From: CAWCAW01 sp963793645
Lineage (GTDB): Bacteria; Actinomycetota; Acidimicrobiia; Acidimicrobiales; UBA8190
Assembly: GCA_963793645.1 (NCBI GenBank)
Contig: CAWCAW010000003.1
Location: 372,001 to 436,000, forward strand
DNA length: 64,000 nucleotides
Reading direction: 5' to 3'
Shown here in pieces: positions 53,338 through 62,583 of this stretch. Numbering within the stretch: position 1 is the first letter of the stretch; the number at the start of each line of letters is the position of its first letter. A program made the translations under genes and the position numbers. The notes under the pieces were generated by a model, which saw only the letters and a list, made by a program, of their open reading frames with translations, made no database searches and was not told the origin of the DNA.

Positions 53338-53836
53338 GTGACGACGAGGGCCAATTCCATCTTCAGCTTCCCGAACCCGGTGAACGAAAAGGCGGCGCGT
53401 CGTGGCCGGCGGGGTCGTGGTCATGTGCGTCTTGACCATCGCACTCGACCAGCCGTGGTGGTTGGTGGTGCTCGCCTACGGCTTTTGGGCCCGCGTGCTC
53501 ACGGGGCCGACGTTGAGCCCCCTTGGACAACTGGCCACGCGGGTGGTGGCCCCCGCCTTGGGACCGGCCACCGAGGTGGCGGGACCGCCCAAGCGTTTCG
53601 CGCAGGCCATGGGCGTGGCGTTCAGCTCCACCGCGCTCGTGCTGTGGTTCGGCTTCGACCAGCATGTCGCCGCCTTGGTGGTCACCGGGCTTTTGCTGGG
53701 GGCGGCCTTGTTGGAGTCGGCCTTCGGGATCTGCCTCGGTTGCAAGATCTTCGCCCGGCTCATGCGGGCCGGGCTCGTTCCCGCCGAGGTGTGTGCGGCG
53801 TGCGCCGATGTGAGCCGCCGGCTCAACCCAGCTTGA
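53338..53836 (+). CDS. DUF4395 membrane protein, frameshifted
   Basis: About 165 residues. The first frame opens FSFPNPVNEKAARR, the second continues VAGGVVVMCVLTIAL, LAYGFWARVLTGPTLSPLGQ, and FGICLGCKIFARLMRAGLVP, together a complete DUF4395 protein with four helices and a CxxC-like cysteine pair (CLGC). The join needs one base removed at about 53396-53403. The GTG at 53338 follows GAGG. Function unknown; the family often accompanies thiol-redox proteins. Overlaps the convergent phosphatase gene by 14 bases. Confidence 0.8.
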
Positions 53837-54341
53837 GCGCCAGCTGGGCGGTAAGGACGGCGAGCTCGGCGGCACACGCGGCGTAATCGTCGTCATCGCC
53901 GCCGGCGGGATCCGCCACGTCGCCTTGGTGCTGCGGATCGACCTGATCCAACTCGAGGGCAGCCACCCGCGGCGCCAGCGCCCCGGGACCTGGGGCCAGT
54001 CGCTCGGCCAGGTAGGACAGCGTGGCCGTGCGCGCCGCGGCGACGGGGTGACGTCGGCGAACGAACAGCACATGCTCCGTCGCCATGGCGATGACGAGAT
54101 CAGCCGACGCGATGTCGGTCTCGGTGAGCTGGCGGCTGCGATGCGCCGGTGCTTCGAGACCCACTCCATGCAGGGCTTGGCGGGTGCGTATGGATATGGG
54201 TTGGTGCTCGATCACATGGGTGCCGGCCGTGGTCAGGCGGACGGGAACGCCGTGGGCCGCCATCATGGCGCCGGCCATCACCGAACGAGCCGCATTGCCG
54301 GTACACAGCACCACCACATGAGGACGGTCGTCTTCGGGCAT
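53823..54341 (-). CDS. Low-molecular-weight protein tyrosine phosphatase / arsenate reductase family
   Basis: 172 residues. VVVLCTGNAARS gives the catalytic Cys13-x5-Arg19 loop, with Ser20 after it, and DVADPAG near the end provides the general acid Asp. It could be a protein tyrosine phosphatase or an arsenate reductase; no arsenic genes are nearby. ATG start. Confidence 0.9.
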   Translation of the reverse strand: MPEDDRPHVVVLCTGNAARSVMAGAMMAAHGVPVRLTTAGTHVIEHQPISIRTRQALHGVGLEAPAHRSRQLTETDIASADLVIAMATEHVLFVRRRHPVAAARTATLSYLAERLAPGPGALAPRVAALELDQVDPQHQGDVADPAGGDDDDYAACAAELAVLTAQLALKLG

Positions 54342-54381
54342 CGGCCGCCACGCTAACGGGCGGGGCGGGAGCGACTGGCGC

Positions 54382-55191
54382 TTAGCCGCGCCCGGCTCTA
54401 CTGGGACGGGGCTCCCAGCGCCAGCGGCGCAGCGACACGATGATACCGATCACCCCCCACAGGAGCATCCACTTGATGTCGCCCCACCCCCACGGCGAGA
54501 TCCCCGGGGCCAGATGTCCGAAGGGCCGTTTGGCGGCCAGGATCAGATGGCGCACGGGAAAGTAGTTCGAGAACTTGGCAAGCCCCGAGTTGTTCGGGAT
54601 CGGGTACCACAGCCCGGCCAGAAACAGCAGCACGAAGAACACGATGCTGATCATCGGCCCCGCCGAATCCTGGTTCGGCACCAAGGTGCTGGCGGCCACC
54701 CCGAGCGCGGTGAAGCAGACCACCCCGATGACGATCACGACGGCAAAGGCGGCCAGGTGCTGCGGGAAGGCGACGTGGTATCCGAGCCTGCCGATCACGA
54801 GCAGCGCCACCACCTGCACGATGGTGACCACCAAGGCATTGCCGACGATCCCACCGAGCATCACCCACGTCGGCATGGGCGACAACCGCAACCGCTTGAG
54901 CAACCCCATCTCCCGGCGGATGACGAGCTGGACGCTGAGCATGTTGAAACATGCCGCCATGACGCCGTAGCAGGCGAAGGTGGGAACGTAGTACTGGATG
55001 GCGCGGATGTTGCCCAAGAAAGAGATGCGCGAGTTTCCGGCGGTGGCGCCCAGCAAGACGAGGAACACCACCGAGAACAGCAACGTGAACGAGGCGCCGA
55101 CGGGGTTGAGCCAAAAAGCGAGCTGCTCGTAGTACACCTGGCGGCCCACGAGCTTGAGGTCACGCAGGCCGCGAAACTTTCCCGCGCTCAT
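54382..55191 (-). CDS. ABC-2 type exporter permease
   Basis: 269 residues from the ATG at 55191 (overlapping the ATPase stop as ATGA). Six helices, with FTLLFSVVFLVLLG near the start and a conserved MGLLKRLRLSPMP in the cytoplasmic loop and FLAGLWYPI near the end, all typical of DrrB/NodJ-like permeases. It exports a drug, lipid or polysaccharide; the substrate is unknown. Confidence 0.92.
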   Translation of the reverse strand: MSAGKFRGLRDLKLVGRQVYYEQLAFWLNPVGASFTLLFSVVFLVLLGATAGNSRISFLGNIRAIQYYVPTFACYGVMAACFNMLSVQLVIRREMGLLKRLRLSPMPTWVMLGGIVGNALVVTIVQVVALLVIGRLGYHVAFPQHLAAFAVVIVIGVVCFTALGVAASTLVPNQDSAGPMISIVFFVLLFLAGLWYPIPNNSGLAKFSNYFPVRHLILAAKRPFGHLAPGISPWGWGDIKWMLLWGVIGIIVSLRRWRWEPRPSRAGRG

Positions 55192-56123
55192 GGGCGTGGG
55201 TCCGACGAGGCCGACGCGCCGTTGGGGTCGTATCCGGTCAGTCGCAGGTAGACGTCCTCGAGGGTGGTGCGCTCCACCGTCAGCCCGATGAGCTCGGTCC
55301 CGCTGTCGAGCGCCCACCGCGTGAGTGCGGCGAGCACCTCGATCTCGGTGCCGGTGGTGATCTCCACGCTCTGCCCCGTCACCGACGTGACCGGCACCGG
55401 GAGACCCGACGGCGACGTGCCGGCTGGCAGCCGGAACCGGATGTGCGCATCGCCGACGTCGCGGCCTCCGAGGGAAGCCGGAGCTCCCTCGGCCACGATG
55501 CGCCCGCCGCTGATGACCGCCACCCGATCGGCGAGCGCCTCGGCCTCGTCCATGTAGTGGGTGGTGAGGATGACCGTGGCGCCCCCACCGGTGAGCGAGC
55601 GCACCAGGTCCCAGGCGTCGCGTCGTGCCGACGGGTCGAACCCGGTGGTGGGCTCGTCCAAGAAGAGCAGGTCGGGGTTGCCGATGATGCCGAGGCCGAG
55701 GTCGAGGCGGCGCTGCTGGCCGCCCGACAACGACTTCACGCGGGCGTTGGCTTTGGCCCCCAACCCGACCAGCTCGATGACTTCATCGACCGGGCGGGGG
55801 TGGGGGTAATACCCGGCGTTGCGCTCGAGGACCCGTCGCACCGACAGAAAGGGCTCGACGGCGAGCTCTTGGAGCACGACTCCCATGCGTTCTCGCAACA
55901 TGCGGCTGGTGGAGGCGTCGGCCGGGTCGAAACCGAGCACCTCGACGCGCCCGCGGTCGCGCTTGCGAAAGCCTTCGAGGATCTCGACGGTGGATGTCTT
56001 TCCGGCCCCGTTCGGTCCGAGCAGTGCGAACACTTCGCCGGCTTTGACCTCGAAACTGACATCGATGACGGCGTCGACCTGCGCGTAACGCTTGCAGAGG
56101 CCTTCGACGACGACGGCCGGCAT
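55188..56123 (-). CDS. ABC-2 type exporter ATP-binding protein (DrrA-like)
   Basis: 311 residues from the ATG at 56123. LLGPNGAGKTSTVEILEG is Walker A, SLSGGQQRRLDLGLGI the signature, LLFLDEPTTGFDP Walker B and TTHYMDEAE the H-loop, followed by the DrrA-type C-terminal domain. Partner of the permease gene that follows. Confidence 0.95.
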   Translation of the reverse strand: MPAVVVEGLCKRYAQVDAVIDVSFEVKAGEVFALLGPNGAGKTSTVEILEGFRKRDRGRVEVLGFDPADASTSRMLRERMGVVLQELAVEPFLSVRRVLERNAGYYPHPRPVDEVIELVGLGAKANARVKSLSGGQQRRLDLGLGIIGNPDLLFLDEPTTGFDPSARRDAWDLVRSLTGGGATVILTTHYMDEAEALADRVAVISGGRIVAEGAPASLGGRDVGDAHIRFRLPAGTSPSGLPVPVTSVTGQSVEITTGTEIEVLAALTRWALDSGTELIGLTVERTTLEDVYLRLTGYDPNGASASSDPRP

Positions 56124-56169
56124 GGAGCCGACGTTAGAGGACGGTGGCCTCAGGGGGTGGGGGCGGGCG

Positions 56170-57385
56170 TCAGGGGATATGGATTCCGGAGATGGCGCGG
56201 GCCACGATGAGGCGCTGGATCTCCGAGGTGCCTTCGAAGATCGTGTAGATCTTCGAGTCGCGGTGCCACCGCTCCACGGGGTGCTCACGGATGTAGCCGT
56301 AGCCGCCCATGATCTGGATGGCCTGCTCGGTCACCCACACCGCCGCCTCACCCGCAAAGAGCTTGGACATCGAGCCTTCGCCGGCCTCATACGGCTTGCC
56401 GGTGGCACCCATCCACGCGGCGCGCCAGATGAGCAGCCTCGAGGCGTCGATGCGCGTCTTCATGTCGGCCAGCTTGAAGGCGATGCCCTGATTCTCGATG
56501 ATGAGCCGGCCGAACGCCTTGCGCTCCTTGGCGTAGTCCAAGGAGTACTCGAAAGCGGCGCGGGCGATGCCCAAGGCCTGGGCGCCCACCGCTGGGACGC
56601 GATGACTCGAAGGTGCGCATGGCCGCTTGCGACGTGGTCCGCTTGCCCTCGCGGGCGCGAGCCAGCTTCTCGTCCAGCTTGTCTTTGCCGCCGAGCAGGC
56701 AGCTGCCCGGCACCCGCACGTCGTCGAGGATGACCTCGCCGGTGTGCGAGGCCCGGATCCCCATTTTCTTGAACTTCTGGCCCGCCGTGAGCCCCGGCGT
56801 CTTGGGCGGCACCACGAAGCTGGCTTGGCCGCGAGAGCCCAGCTCAGGGTCGACGGCGGCCACCACCACGTGAATGTCGGCGATACCGCCGTTGGTGATC
56901 CACGTCTTGGTCCCGTTGATGACCCATTCGTCTTTGGCCTCGTCGTAGACGGCCCGGGTACGCAACGAGCTGACGTCGGACCCGGCATCGGGCTCGGAGA
57001 CGGCAAAACACGCCAGCTGGATCTTGTCCGGTGTCCCGAAGCACTGCGGGCCCCACTCCATCAGCTGCTCGGGGGTTCCGTTGGCGGCGATGCCGGCCAC
57101 ACCGAGTTGGCTGCCGAAGAGGGCCAGCGCGATACCGGCGTCACCCCACGCCATCTCCTCGTGGACGATGGGAAGCATGAGACCGGTCTTGTCGAAGAAG
57201 GCCTGGGAGGTGAAGTCGAACGAGTAGAGCCCGATCTTGGCGGCTTCCTCGATGACCGGCCAGGGGGTCTCCTCGCGTTCGTCCCATTCGTGGGCGACGG
57301 GCCGTATGACGTTCTCGGCGAAGTCATGGACCCATTTCTGGATCTGCACCTGGTCCTCGTTGAGGTCCATCGAGAAATCAGCCAT
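56170..57385 (-). CDS. Acyl-CoA dehydrogenase, frameshifted
   Basis: About 404 residues. The first frame (from ATG 57385, preceded by AGGAGG) has ACFAVSEPDAGSDVSSLRT, TWITNGG and SHTGEVILDDVRVP. The second has AKERKAFGRLIIENQ, the QIMGGYGYIREHP motif and YTIFEGTSEIQRLIVAR with the catalytic Glu region. They join if one C is removed from CCC (plus-strand GGG 56594-56596). It oxidises acyl-CoA to the enoyl form and reduces EtfAB, encoded at 26.5-28.3 kb. The frame of cysS reads on into this gene only because cysS is itself frameshifted. Confidence 0.93.
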
Positions 57386-57555
57386 GTCATTCCTCCTGCC
57401 CGGGCCCGGGGCGCCTTTACCGGCGAGACAACCCTGCCCCGTGGTGGCCCTGTCCCGCTTGTTACTCAACGGTAACCTAGCCGACCGCCCTCGACAACCA
57501 CCTAGCCGTATTCGGCCAAATACCTCGTTGACCAGGGACGACTCGGCGCCGGGGC

Positions 57556-58939
57556 TCAGCGGTGCAGACGAGTCCCTTCGGCAGTGTCTTCGACGTTCCA
57601 CCCCGCCGCGTCGAGTTCCTGGCGGAGGGCATCGGCACGGGCCCAGTCTCCCGACGCCCGCGCCTCGTCGCGCTCGGCGCACCAGCGCGGCGGTGGCGTC
57701 GTCCAGCACTTGCCCACCACCGCGCAGGACCAGGCCCACCGCCCCACACGCGACGGCCACGGTGACAGCCAGGGTCCGCGCCGCCTCGTCCTCGCCGTCG
57801 TCGGCCAGGCTGTTGGCCCGGCGGACGAGATCGAAGATCCCCGCAAAAGCCGCCGCCGTGTTCAAGTCGTCGTCCATGGCGGCGCCAAAGGCGTCGATGG
57901 AACCGGCATCGGCTCCCGCACCCAGCGCGTCGCCAGCGCGGACGGTGGCGAGCGCAGGGCTGAGATCGAAACGACGGGCCAACGCGTCAAGGCGTCCGAG
58001 CGCTTCTTCGGCCTCGGCCATGGTCTCGGGGGTGACCTCGACGGGCGAGCGGTAATTGCTCTGCAGCAACAGGAGCCGGTAGGCGCGCCCGTCGGTGCGC
58101 GCCAAAAGGTCGGCCAAAGAGGTGAAGTTCCCCAGTGACTTCGACATCTTCTCGCCACCGGTGATCACGTGCCCGTTGTGCGCCCAGTGGCGGGCGAAGG
58201 CGCGCTGCGCCGCCACCGCTTGGGCCCGTTCGTTCTCGTGATGGGGGAAGGCCAGATCGATGCCCCCACCGTGAAGGTCGAAGTCCTCGCCGAGCAGGTC
58301 CAAAGACATCACGACGCATTCGGTGTGCCACCCCGGCCGTCCTGCGAACCACGGGGACTCCCACACCGGCTCACCCGCCTTGGCTTTCTTCCACAACGCG
58401 AAGTCCAGCGGGGAGCGCTTGTGCTCATCGAGTTCCACCCGGGCCCCCGAGCGCAGCGAGTCGAGGCTCTGGCGGGCCAGCAACCCGTAGCCGGCCACAG
58501 TGTCGACGGCGAGATACACGCCGTCGTCGGTGACGTAGGCGAACCCGTCGTCGACGAGCTTCGTCACCAGGGCCACCATGTCGGGCACATATGACATGGC
58601 GTGCGGTGTCTCGTCGGGACGCTTGACTCCCAAGGCGTCCATGGCCCGCCACCACTCCTCTTCGTACCGGATGGCCACCTCCGAAGGCGGGCACCCCTCC
58701 TCGTTGGCCTTGGCGATGATCTTGTCGTCGATGTCGGTGATGTTGGACACGTAGCTCACCTCGAGTCCGGAGAACTCCAGGTAGCGGCGCAACACGTCGA
58801 AGGCGATGGAGAAGCGGCCGTGGCCGATGTGCGGGATGTCATAGACGGTGGGCCCGCACACGTACATCGACACCTTGCCGGGCTCCCGCAACGCCAAGGG
58901 CTTGACCGAACCGGTGGCCGTGTCGTGGAGGCGCAGCAC
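57556..58939 (-). CDS. cysS: Cysteinyl-tRNA synthetase, frameshifted near its C-terminus
   Basis: About 460 residues after correction, the normal CysRS length. MYVCGPTVYDIPHIGHGR has the class I HIGH motif and the zinc cysteine, GWHTECVVMS the second zinc region, HHENERAQ the third, and KMSKSLGN the KMSKS loop. One base too many near 57676-57677 shifts the frame; the proper end is GDWARADALRQELDAAGWNV. Without the repair the frame runs on for 850 codons into acd. Essential for protein synthesis, so a pseudogene is improbable. GTG start, with TACCGT six bases upstream suggesting a leaderless transcript. Confidence 0.95.
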
Positions 58940-58959
58940 TCCGGTACGGTAACGCGACT
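58940..58959. promoter_or_regulatory. Overlapping divergent -10 elements between cysS and valS
   Basis: A 20-base gap separates the two start codons. TACCGT on the minus strand (58951-58946) ends exactly six bases before the cysS GTG, and TACGGT on the plus strand (58945-58950) ends nine bases before the valS ATG. They overlap almost completely. Both tRNA synthetases would be transcribed from it, with little or no 5' leader. Confidence 0.55.
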
Positions 58960-61593
58960 ATGGCCACGTCCGACACGACTCCCCGCCCGGAGCTGGAGGC
59001 GCCCCGGCAGCCCACGGTCCCCGAACGCCCGTCTATCGACGGCCTCGAGGCCAAATGGGGGCAGCACTGGGAGGAGGACGGCACCTATCACTTCGACCGT
59101 TCGGCCGAGCGCAGCGATGTGTACGCCATCGACACGCCACCGCCCACGGTCTCGGGGTCGCTGCACGCCGGCCACTGCTTCTCCTACACCCACACCGACA
59201 CCGTGGCCCGGTTCCAGCGCATGCAGGGCAAGCGCGTCTTCTATCCGATGGGATTCGACGACAACGGACTGGCCACCGAACGACGGGTGCAGAACTACTA
59301 CGGAGTGCGCTGCGATCCGAGCCTGCAATACGACCCCACCTTCACGCCGCCGGCGAAACCCGGGGACCAACCCATTTCGGTGTCGCGGCCCAACTTCATC
59401 GAACTGTGCGCCACGTTGGTGGCTGAAGACGAAAAAGCCTTCGAGGCACTGTGGCGCACCTTGGGGCTGTCGGTGGACTGGCGCCATACGTATACGACGG
59501 TGGGAACGCATTCTCGGCGGGTCTCGCAGCGCGGCTTTCTGCGCTTGCTCGCCGAAGGACACGCCTATCTCTCCGAAGCGCCCACCCAGTGGGACATCGA
59601 CTTCCAAACAGCGGTGTCCCAAGCGGAGATGGAAGAGCGCGAGGTGCCCGGCGCCTATCACCGCATTCGCTTCGAGCAGGCGGACCCGTCCGGATCGGGC
59701 GGCACCGGCTCCTACGTCGAGATCGAGACCACCCGGCCTGAGTTGCTGCCGGCCTGTGTCGCCCTGGTGGCTCATCCCGATGACAAGCGCTATCAACCGC
59801 TCTTCGGCACCGATGTCCTCACACCGCTGTTCGGCGTCAAGGTCCCCGTCGTCGCTCATGTCCTGGCCGATCCCGAAAAAGGCTCGGGTATCGCCATGAT
59901 CTGCACCTTCGGTGATACCACCGACGTGACGTGGTGGCGCGAGCTGCGGCTGGCGACGCGCACCATCGTGGGGCGCGACGGACGGCTGCAACCGGTGGAA
60001 TGGGACGGGCCGCAGTGGCCGTCACAAGACCCGCCGTCGGCGGACAGCGCCTACGCGGCGCTGGCCGGTCGCACCCTCGCCCAGGCCCGGCGGGCCGTGG
60101 TGGAACAGCTGGTGGCCAGCCACGACCTCATCGGGGAGCCTCGGCCCATCACCCATGCGGTGAAGTACTACGAACGCGGCGAACGTCCCCTCGAGATCGT
60201 CTCCAGCCGGCAGTGGTACGTCCGCACCCTGCCGCTGCGGGCCCGGCTCCTCGAGCGCGGGCGCGAGCTCAACTGGCAACCGCCCTACATGGTGCACCGC
60301 TACGAGGCGTGGGTGGAAGGACTCAACGGCGACTGGAACATCAGCCGGCAGCGGTTCTTCGGAGTGCCCTTTCCGCTGTGGTACCCGATCACCGGCGACG
60401 GGGCGGTGGACTACGACCACCCCATCGTCCCCGCCGAAGACGCCTTGCCTGTCGACCCTTCGAGCGACGTGCCCCCCGGGTATCGAGCCGATCAACGAGG
60501 CGTCCCGGGCGGCTTCGAAGGAGATCCCGACGTCATGGACACCTGGGCGACCTCGTCGCTCACGCCGCAGATCGCCGGTGGGTGGGTGGACGATCCCGAT
60601 CTCTTCGCCCGGGTGTTCCCGATGGACCTGCGCCCACAAGCCCATGACATCATCCGCACCTGGCTCTTCTCCACCGTGGTGCGAGCCGAGCTCGAGAACC
60701 ACAGCCTGCCGTGGTACAACGCGGCCATCTCGGGATGGGTGCTCGACCCGGACCGCAAGAAGATGTCGAAGTCCAAAGGCAACGTCGTCACCCCGCTGCC
60801 GTTGCTCGAGACCCACGGGGCCGACGCCGTGCGCTACTGGGCTTCGTGTGGCCGCCCTGGTACCGACACCGCCGTGGACGAAGGCCAGATGAAAGTCGGA
60901 CGGCGCTTGGCCATAAAGGTCTTGAACGCGTCGCGCTTCGCGTTGACGCGCCTCGAAGACGGCGCCGCGCCGTCGGCCACATCTGTGACCGCCCCGTTGG
61001 ACCTCTCCATGCTCAGCGGCTTGGCCCGATTGATCGAAGAAGCCACCGCGGCCTTCGAGGCCTACGACTATGCCCGGGTCTTGGAACACACCGAGGCCTT
61101 CTTCTGGTCGTTTTGCGATGACTACGTCGAGCTGGTCAAGGCCCGCTCCTACGAAGACCCGGCCGACCCCGGACCCCAGTCGGCGCGCGCCGCGTTGGCA
61201 CTGGCCCTGTCGGTGCTGCTGCGGCTGCTCGCCCCCTTCCTTCCCTTCGTCACCGAAGAGGTGTGGTCGTGGTGGCACGACGGATCCGTGCACCGTTCGC
61301 CGTGGCCTGGGCTCGGCGAACTACCCCCGGCGACCGCCCTGGACAGCCAAGGCACCGCCGTCCTCGACATGGCGAGCGAAGTGCTGGGCGCGGTTCGCCG
61401 AGCCAAAAGCGAGGCCAAGCGCTCCATGCGTGCCCCGGTGGCCCGCCTCACCGTGGTCGACAGCGAGGAGCGTGTGGCGTTGCTGGCGGCGGCGGTGGGC
61501 GACCTGCGCGAAGCCGCCGGCGTCATCGAACTCGTCACCTTGATCGGGCCGAGCCAGGTACTCGTCGAACTGGCCGAGGACAACCCGGCCTGA
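58960..61593 (+). CDS. valS: Valyl-tRNA synthetase
   Basis: 877 residues. TVSGSLHAGHCFSYTHTD carries the HIGH-like signature, GFDDNGLATERRVQNYYG is the specificity region, the CP1 editing domain follows (ETTRPELLPACVALVAHP), and KKMSKSKGN is the KMSKS loop. The wording of the first motifs and of DDNGLATERRV is nearer to archaeal-type ValS, and the C-terminal coiled coil of the common bacterial form is short or absent. It charges tRNA-Val and clears threonine. Start ATG, nearly leaderless. Confidence 0.95.
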   Translation: MATSDTTPRPELEAPRQPTVPERPSIDGLEAKWGQHWEEDGTYHFDRSAERSDVYAIDTPPPTVSGSLHAGHCFSYTHTDTVARFQRMQGKRVFYPMGFDDNGLATERRVQNYYGVRCDPSLQYDPTFTPPAKPGDQPISVSRPNFIELCATLVAEDEKAFEALWRTLGLSVDWRHTYTTVGTHSRRVSQRGFLRLLAEGHAYLSEAPTQWDIDFQTAVSQAEMEEREVPGAYHRIRFEQADPSGSGGTGSYVEIETTRPELLPACVALVAHPDDKRYQPLFGTDVLTPLFGVKVPVVAHVLADPEKGSGIAMICTFGDTTDVTWWRELRLATRTIVGRDGRLQPVEWDGPQWPSQDPPSADSAYAALAGRTLAQARRAVVEQLVASHDLIGEPRPITHAVKYYERGERPLEIVSSRQWYVRTLPLRARLLERGRELNWQPPYMVHRYEAWVEGLNGDWNISRQRFFGVPFPLWYPITGDGAVDYDHPIVPAEDALPVDPSSDVPPGYRADQRGVPGGFEGDPDVMDTWATSSLTPQIAGGWVDDPDLFARVFPMDLRPQAHDIIRTWLFSTVVRAELENHSLPWYNAAISGWVLDPDRKKMSKSKGNVVTPLPLLETHGADAVRYWASCGRPGTDTAVDEGQMKVGRRLAIKVLNASRFALTRLEDGAAPSATSVTAPLDLSMLSGLARLIEEATAAFEAYDYARVLEHTEAFFWSFCDDYVELVKARSYEDPADPGPQSARAALALALSVLLRLLAPFLPFVTEEVWSWWHDGSVHRSPWPGLGELPPATALDSQGTAVLDMASEVLGAVRRAKSEAKRSMRAPVARLTVVDSEERVALLAAAVGDLREAAGVIELVTLIGPSQVLVELAEDNPA

Positions 61594-61600
61594 TACCGCC

Positions 61601-61627
61601 GCGCCTGAGACGCCGAGCCTCAGGCGC
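61601..61627. terminator. Hairpin between convergent valS and amidohydrolase genes
   Basis: GCGCCTGAG and CTCAGGCGC form a perfect nine-base stem around a nine-base loop, starting eight bases after the valS stop and overlapping the last codons of the opposite gene. It can stop transcription from both sides; no T tract. Confidence 0.65.
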
Positions 61628-62489
61628 CGAGCTTGAAAACCGTCATGGCGTTGTCGCGTAGGAACTTCGGCCACACGTGGTCCCGAAGCGGCACGTCGGC
61701 CAGCTCGGAGAAGATGCGTTCCAAGGTGAGCCCCATGGGGAAGTACCCGGCGTACATCACCTTGTCAGCTCCGCGCGTGTTGGCGTAGTCGATGATCGCC
61801 TTCGGGTAGTACTTGGGAGCAAACGCACTGGTCATGTAGTAAAGCCCCGGCCACTTGAGCATGAGTTTCACAGCCAATGACTCCCAAGGCTCGGCGCCGT
61901 GGCGCATCACGATGCGCAGTTCGGGAAAGTCATAGCAAACCTGGTCAAAATGCATGACGTCTTGGCACGCGGAAGGAAGCCGCGGACCGGCGATTCCCGC
62001 ATTGACGATGATCGGGATGTCGAGGTCGACGCAGGTTTGATACACCGGGTAATAGCGACGGTCGCTCACCGGTACTTGCGGGTTGCAACCGGCCGGAAAG
62101 GTGCTCACGGCCTTGATGTCGTGCTCGTCGGCGGCGCGACGGATCGATCGCACCGACTCGGTGATGTTGTTGGGATCGACCTCCAAGCTGGCCTTGAATC
62201 GACCCGGGTGATCGTCGAGGGCTCGCTGGGTGGTCTTGCCGGCCAATCCCACCAGACCGACGGCAACCCCGAAGCGGTCCATCTCGCGCAACGTCACCTC
62301 GACGGGGTCCTCGGCTTCATCCTCGAGCTGATTGGGGTTGGACTTGAACATGTAGCCGATCGGTGACGACGCCGTGGCGCTGTCTTTGTCTCGCAACTGC
62401 GGCTTCATGAAATCAAAGCGGGCGCTGCCGCGCGTGCTCGGAAAGCCGATCATGAGGTCGATGACGCCGACGTCTTTGGGCATGCCCAC
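61620..62489 (-). CDS. Amidohydrolase family 2 (metal-dependent TIM-barrel) protein
   Basis: 289 residues. DLMIGFPS at the start stands where the family often has a metal-binding HxH, which is absent here, while VNAGIAG, CYDFPELRIVMRHGAEPW, and YAGYFPMG match the later strands of amidohydrolase_2 (ACMSD/TIM-barrel) proteins. Lack of the first histidines suggests altered metal binding. GTG start at 62489 with AAGGAG nine bases upstream; ATG at 62483 is possible. Function unknown. Confidence 0.82.
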   Translation of the reverse strand: MGMPKDVGVIDLMIGFPSTRGSARFDFMKPQLRDKDSATASSPIGYMFKSNPNQLEDEAEDPVEVTLREMDRFGVAVGLVGLAGKTTQRALDDHPGRFKASLEVDPNNITESVRSIRRAADEHDIKAVSTFPAGCNPQVPVSDRRYYPVYQTCVDLDIPIIVNAGIAGPRLPSACQDVMHFDQVCYDFPELRIVMRHGAEPWESLAVKLMLKWPGLYYMTSAFAPKYYPKAIIDYANTRGADKVMYAGYFPMGLTLERIFSELADVPLRDHVWPKFLRDNAMTVFKLGA

Positions 62490-62551
62490 GTCTAAGAGCT
62501 CCTTGCCGGTGAGGTGTCGGGGCCGGAGCGTAGCGCCGACCTCAGGTCGAG

Positions 62552-62583
62552 CTCAGTTCGACCTCAGTTCGACCTCAGTTCGA
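62552..62583. repeat. 11-bp tandem repeat over the end of the livF region
   Basis: CTCAGTTCGAC at 62552-62562 and 62563-62573, with a third copy to 62583 differing only at the end. The stop codon of the LivF gene (plus-strand TCA at 62575-62577) lies in the third copy. A degenerate copy precedes at about 62540. Confidence 0.85.

Noticed and set aside
56387..58939. A single 850-residue protein joining cysteinyl-tRNA synthetase to acyl-CoA dehydrogenase
   Set aside because: The join is an artefact of the cysS frame change; the true cysS end lies in another frame at 57556, and acd has its own ribosome binding site and ATG at 57385.
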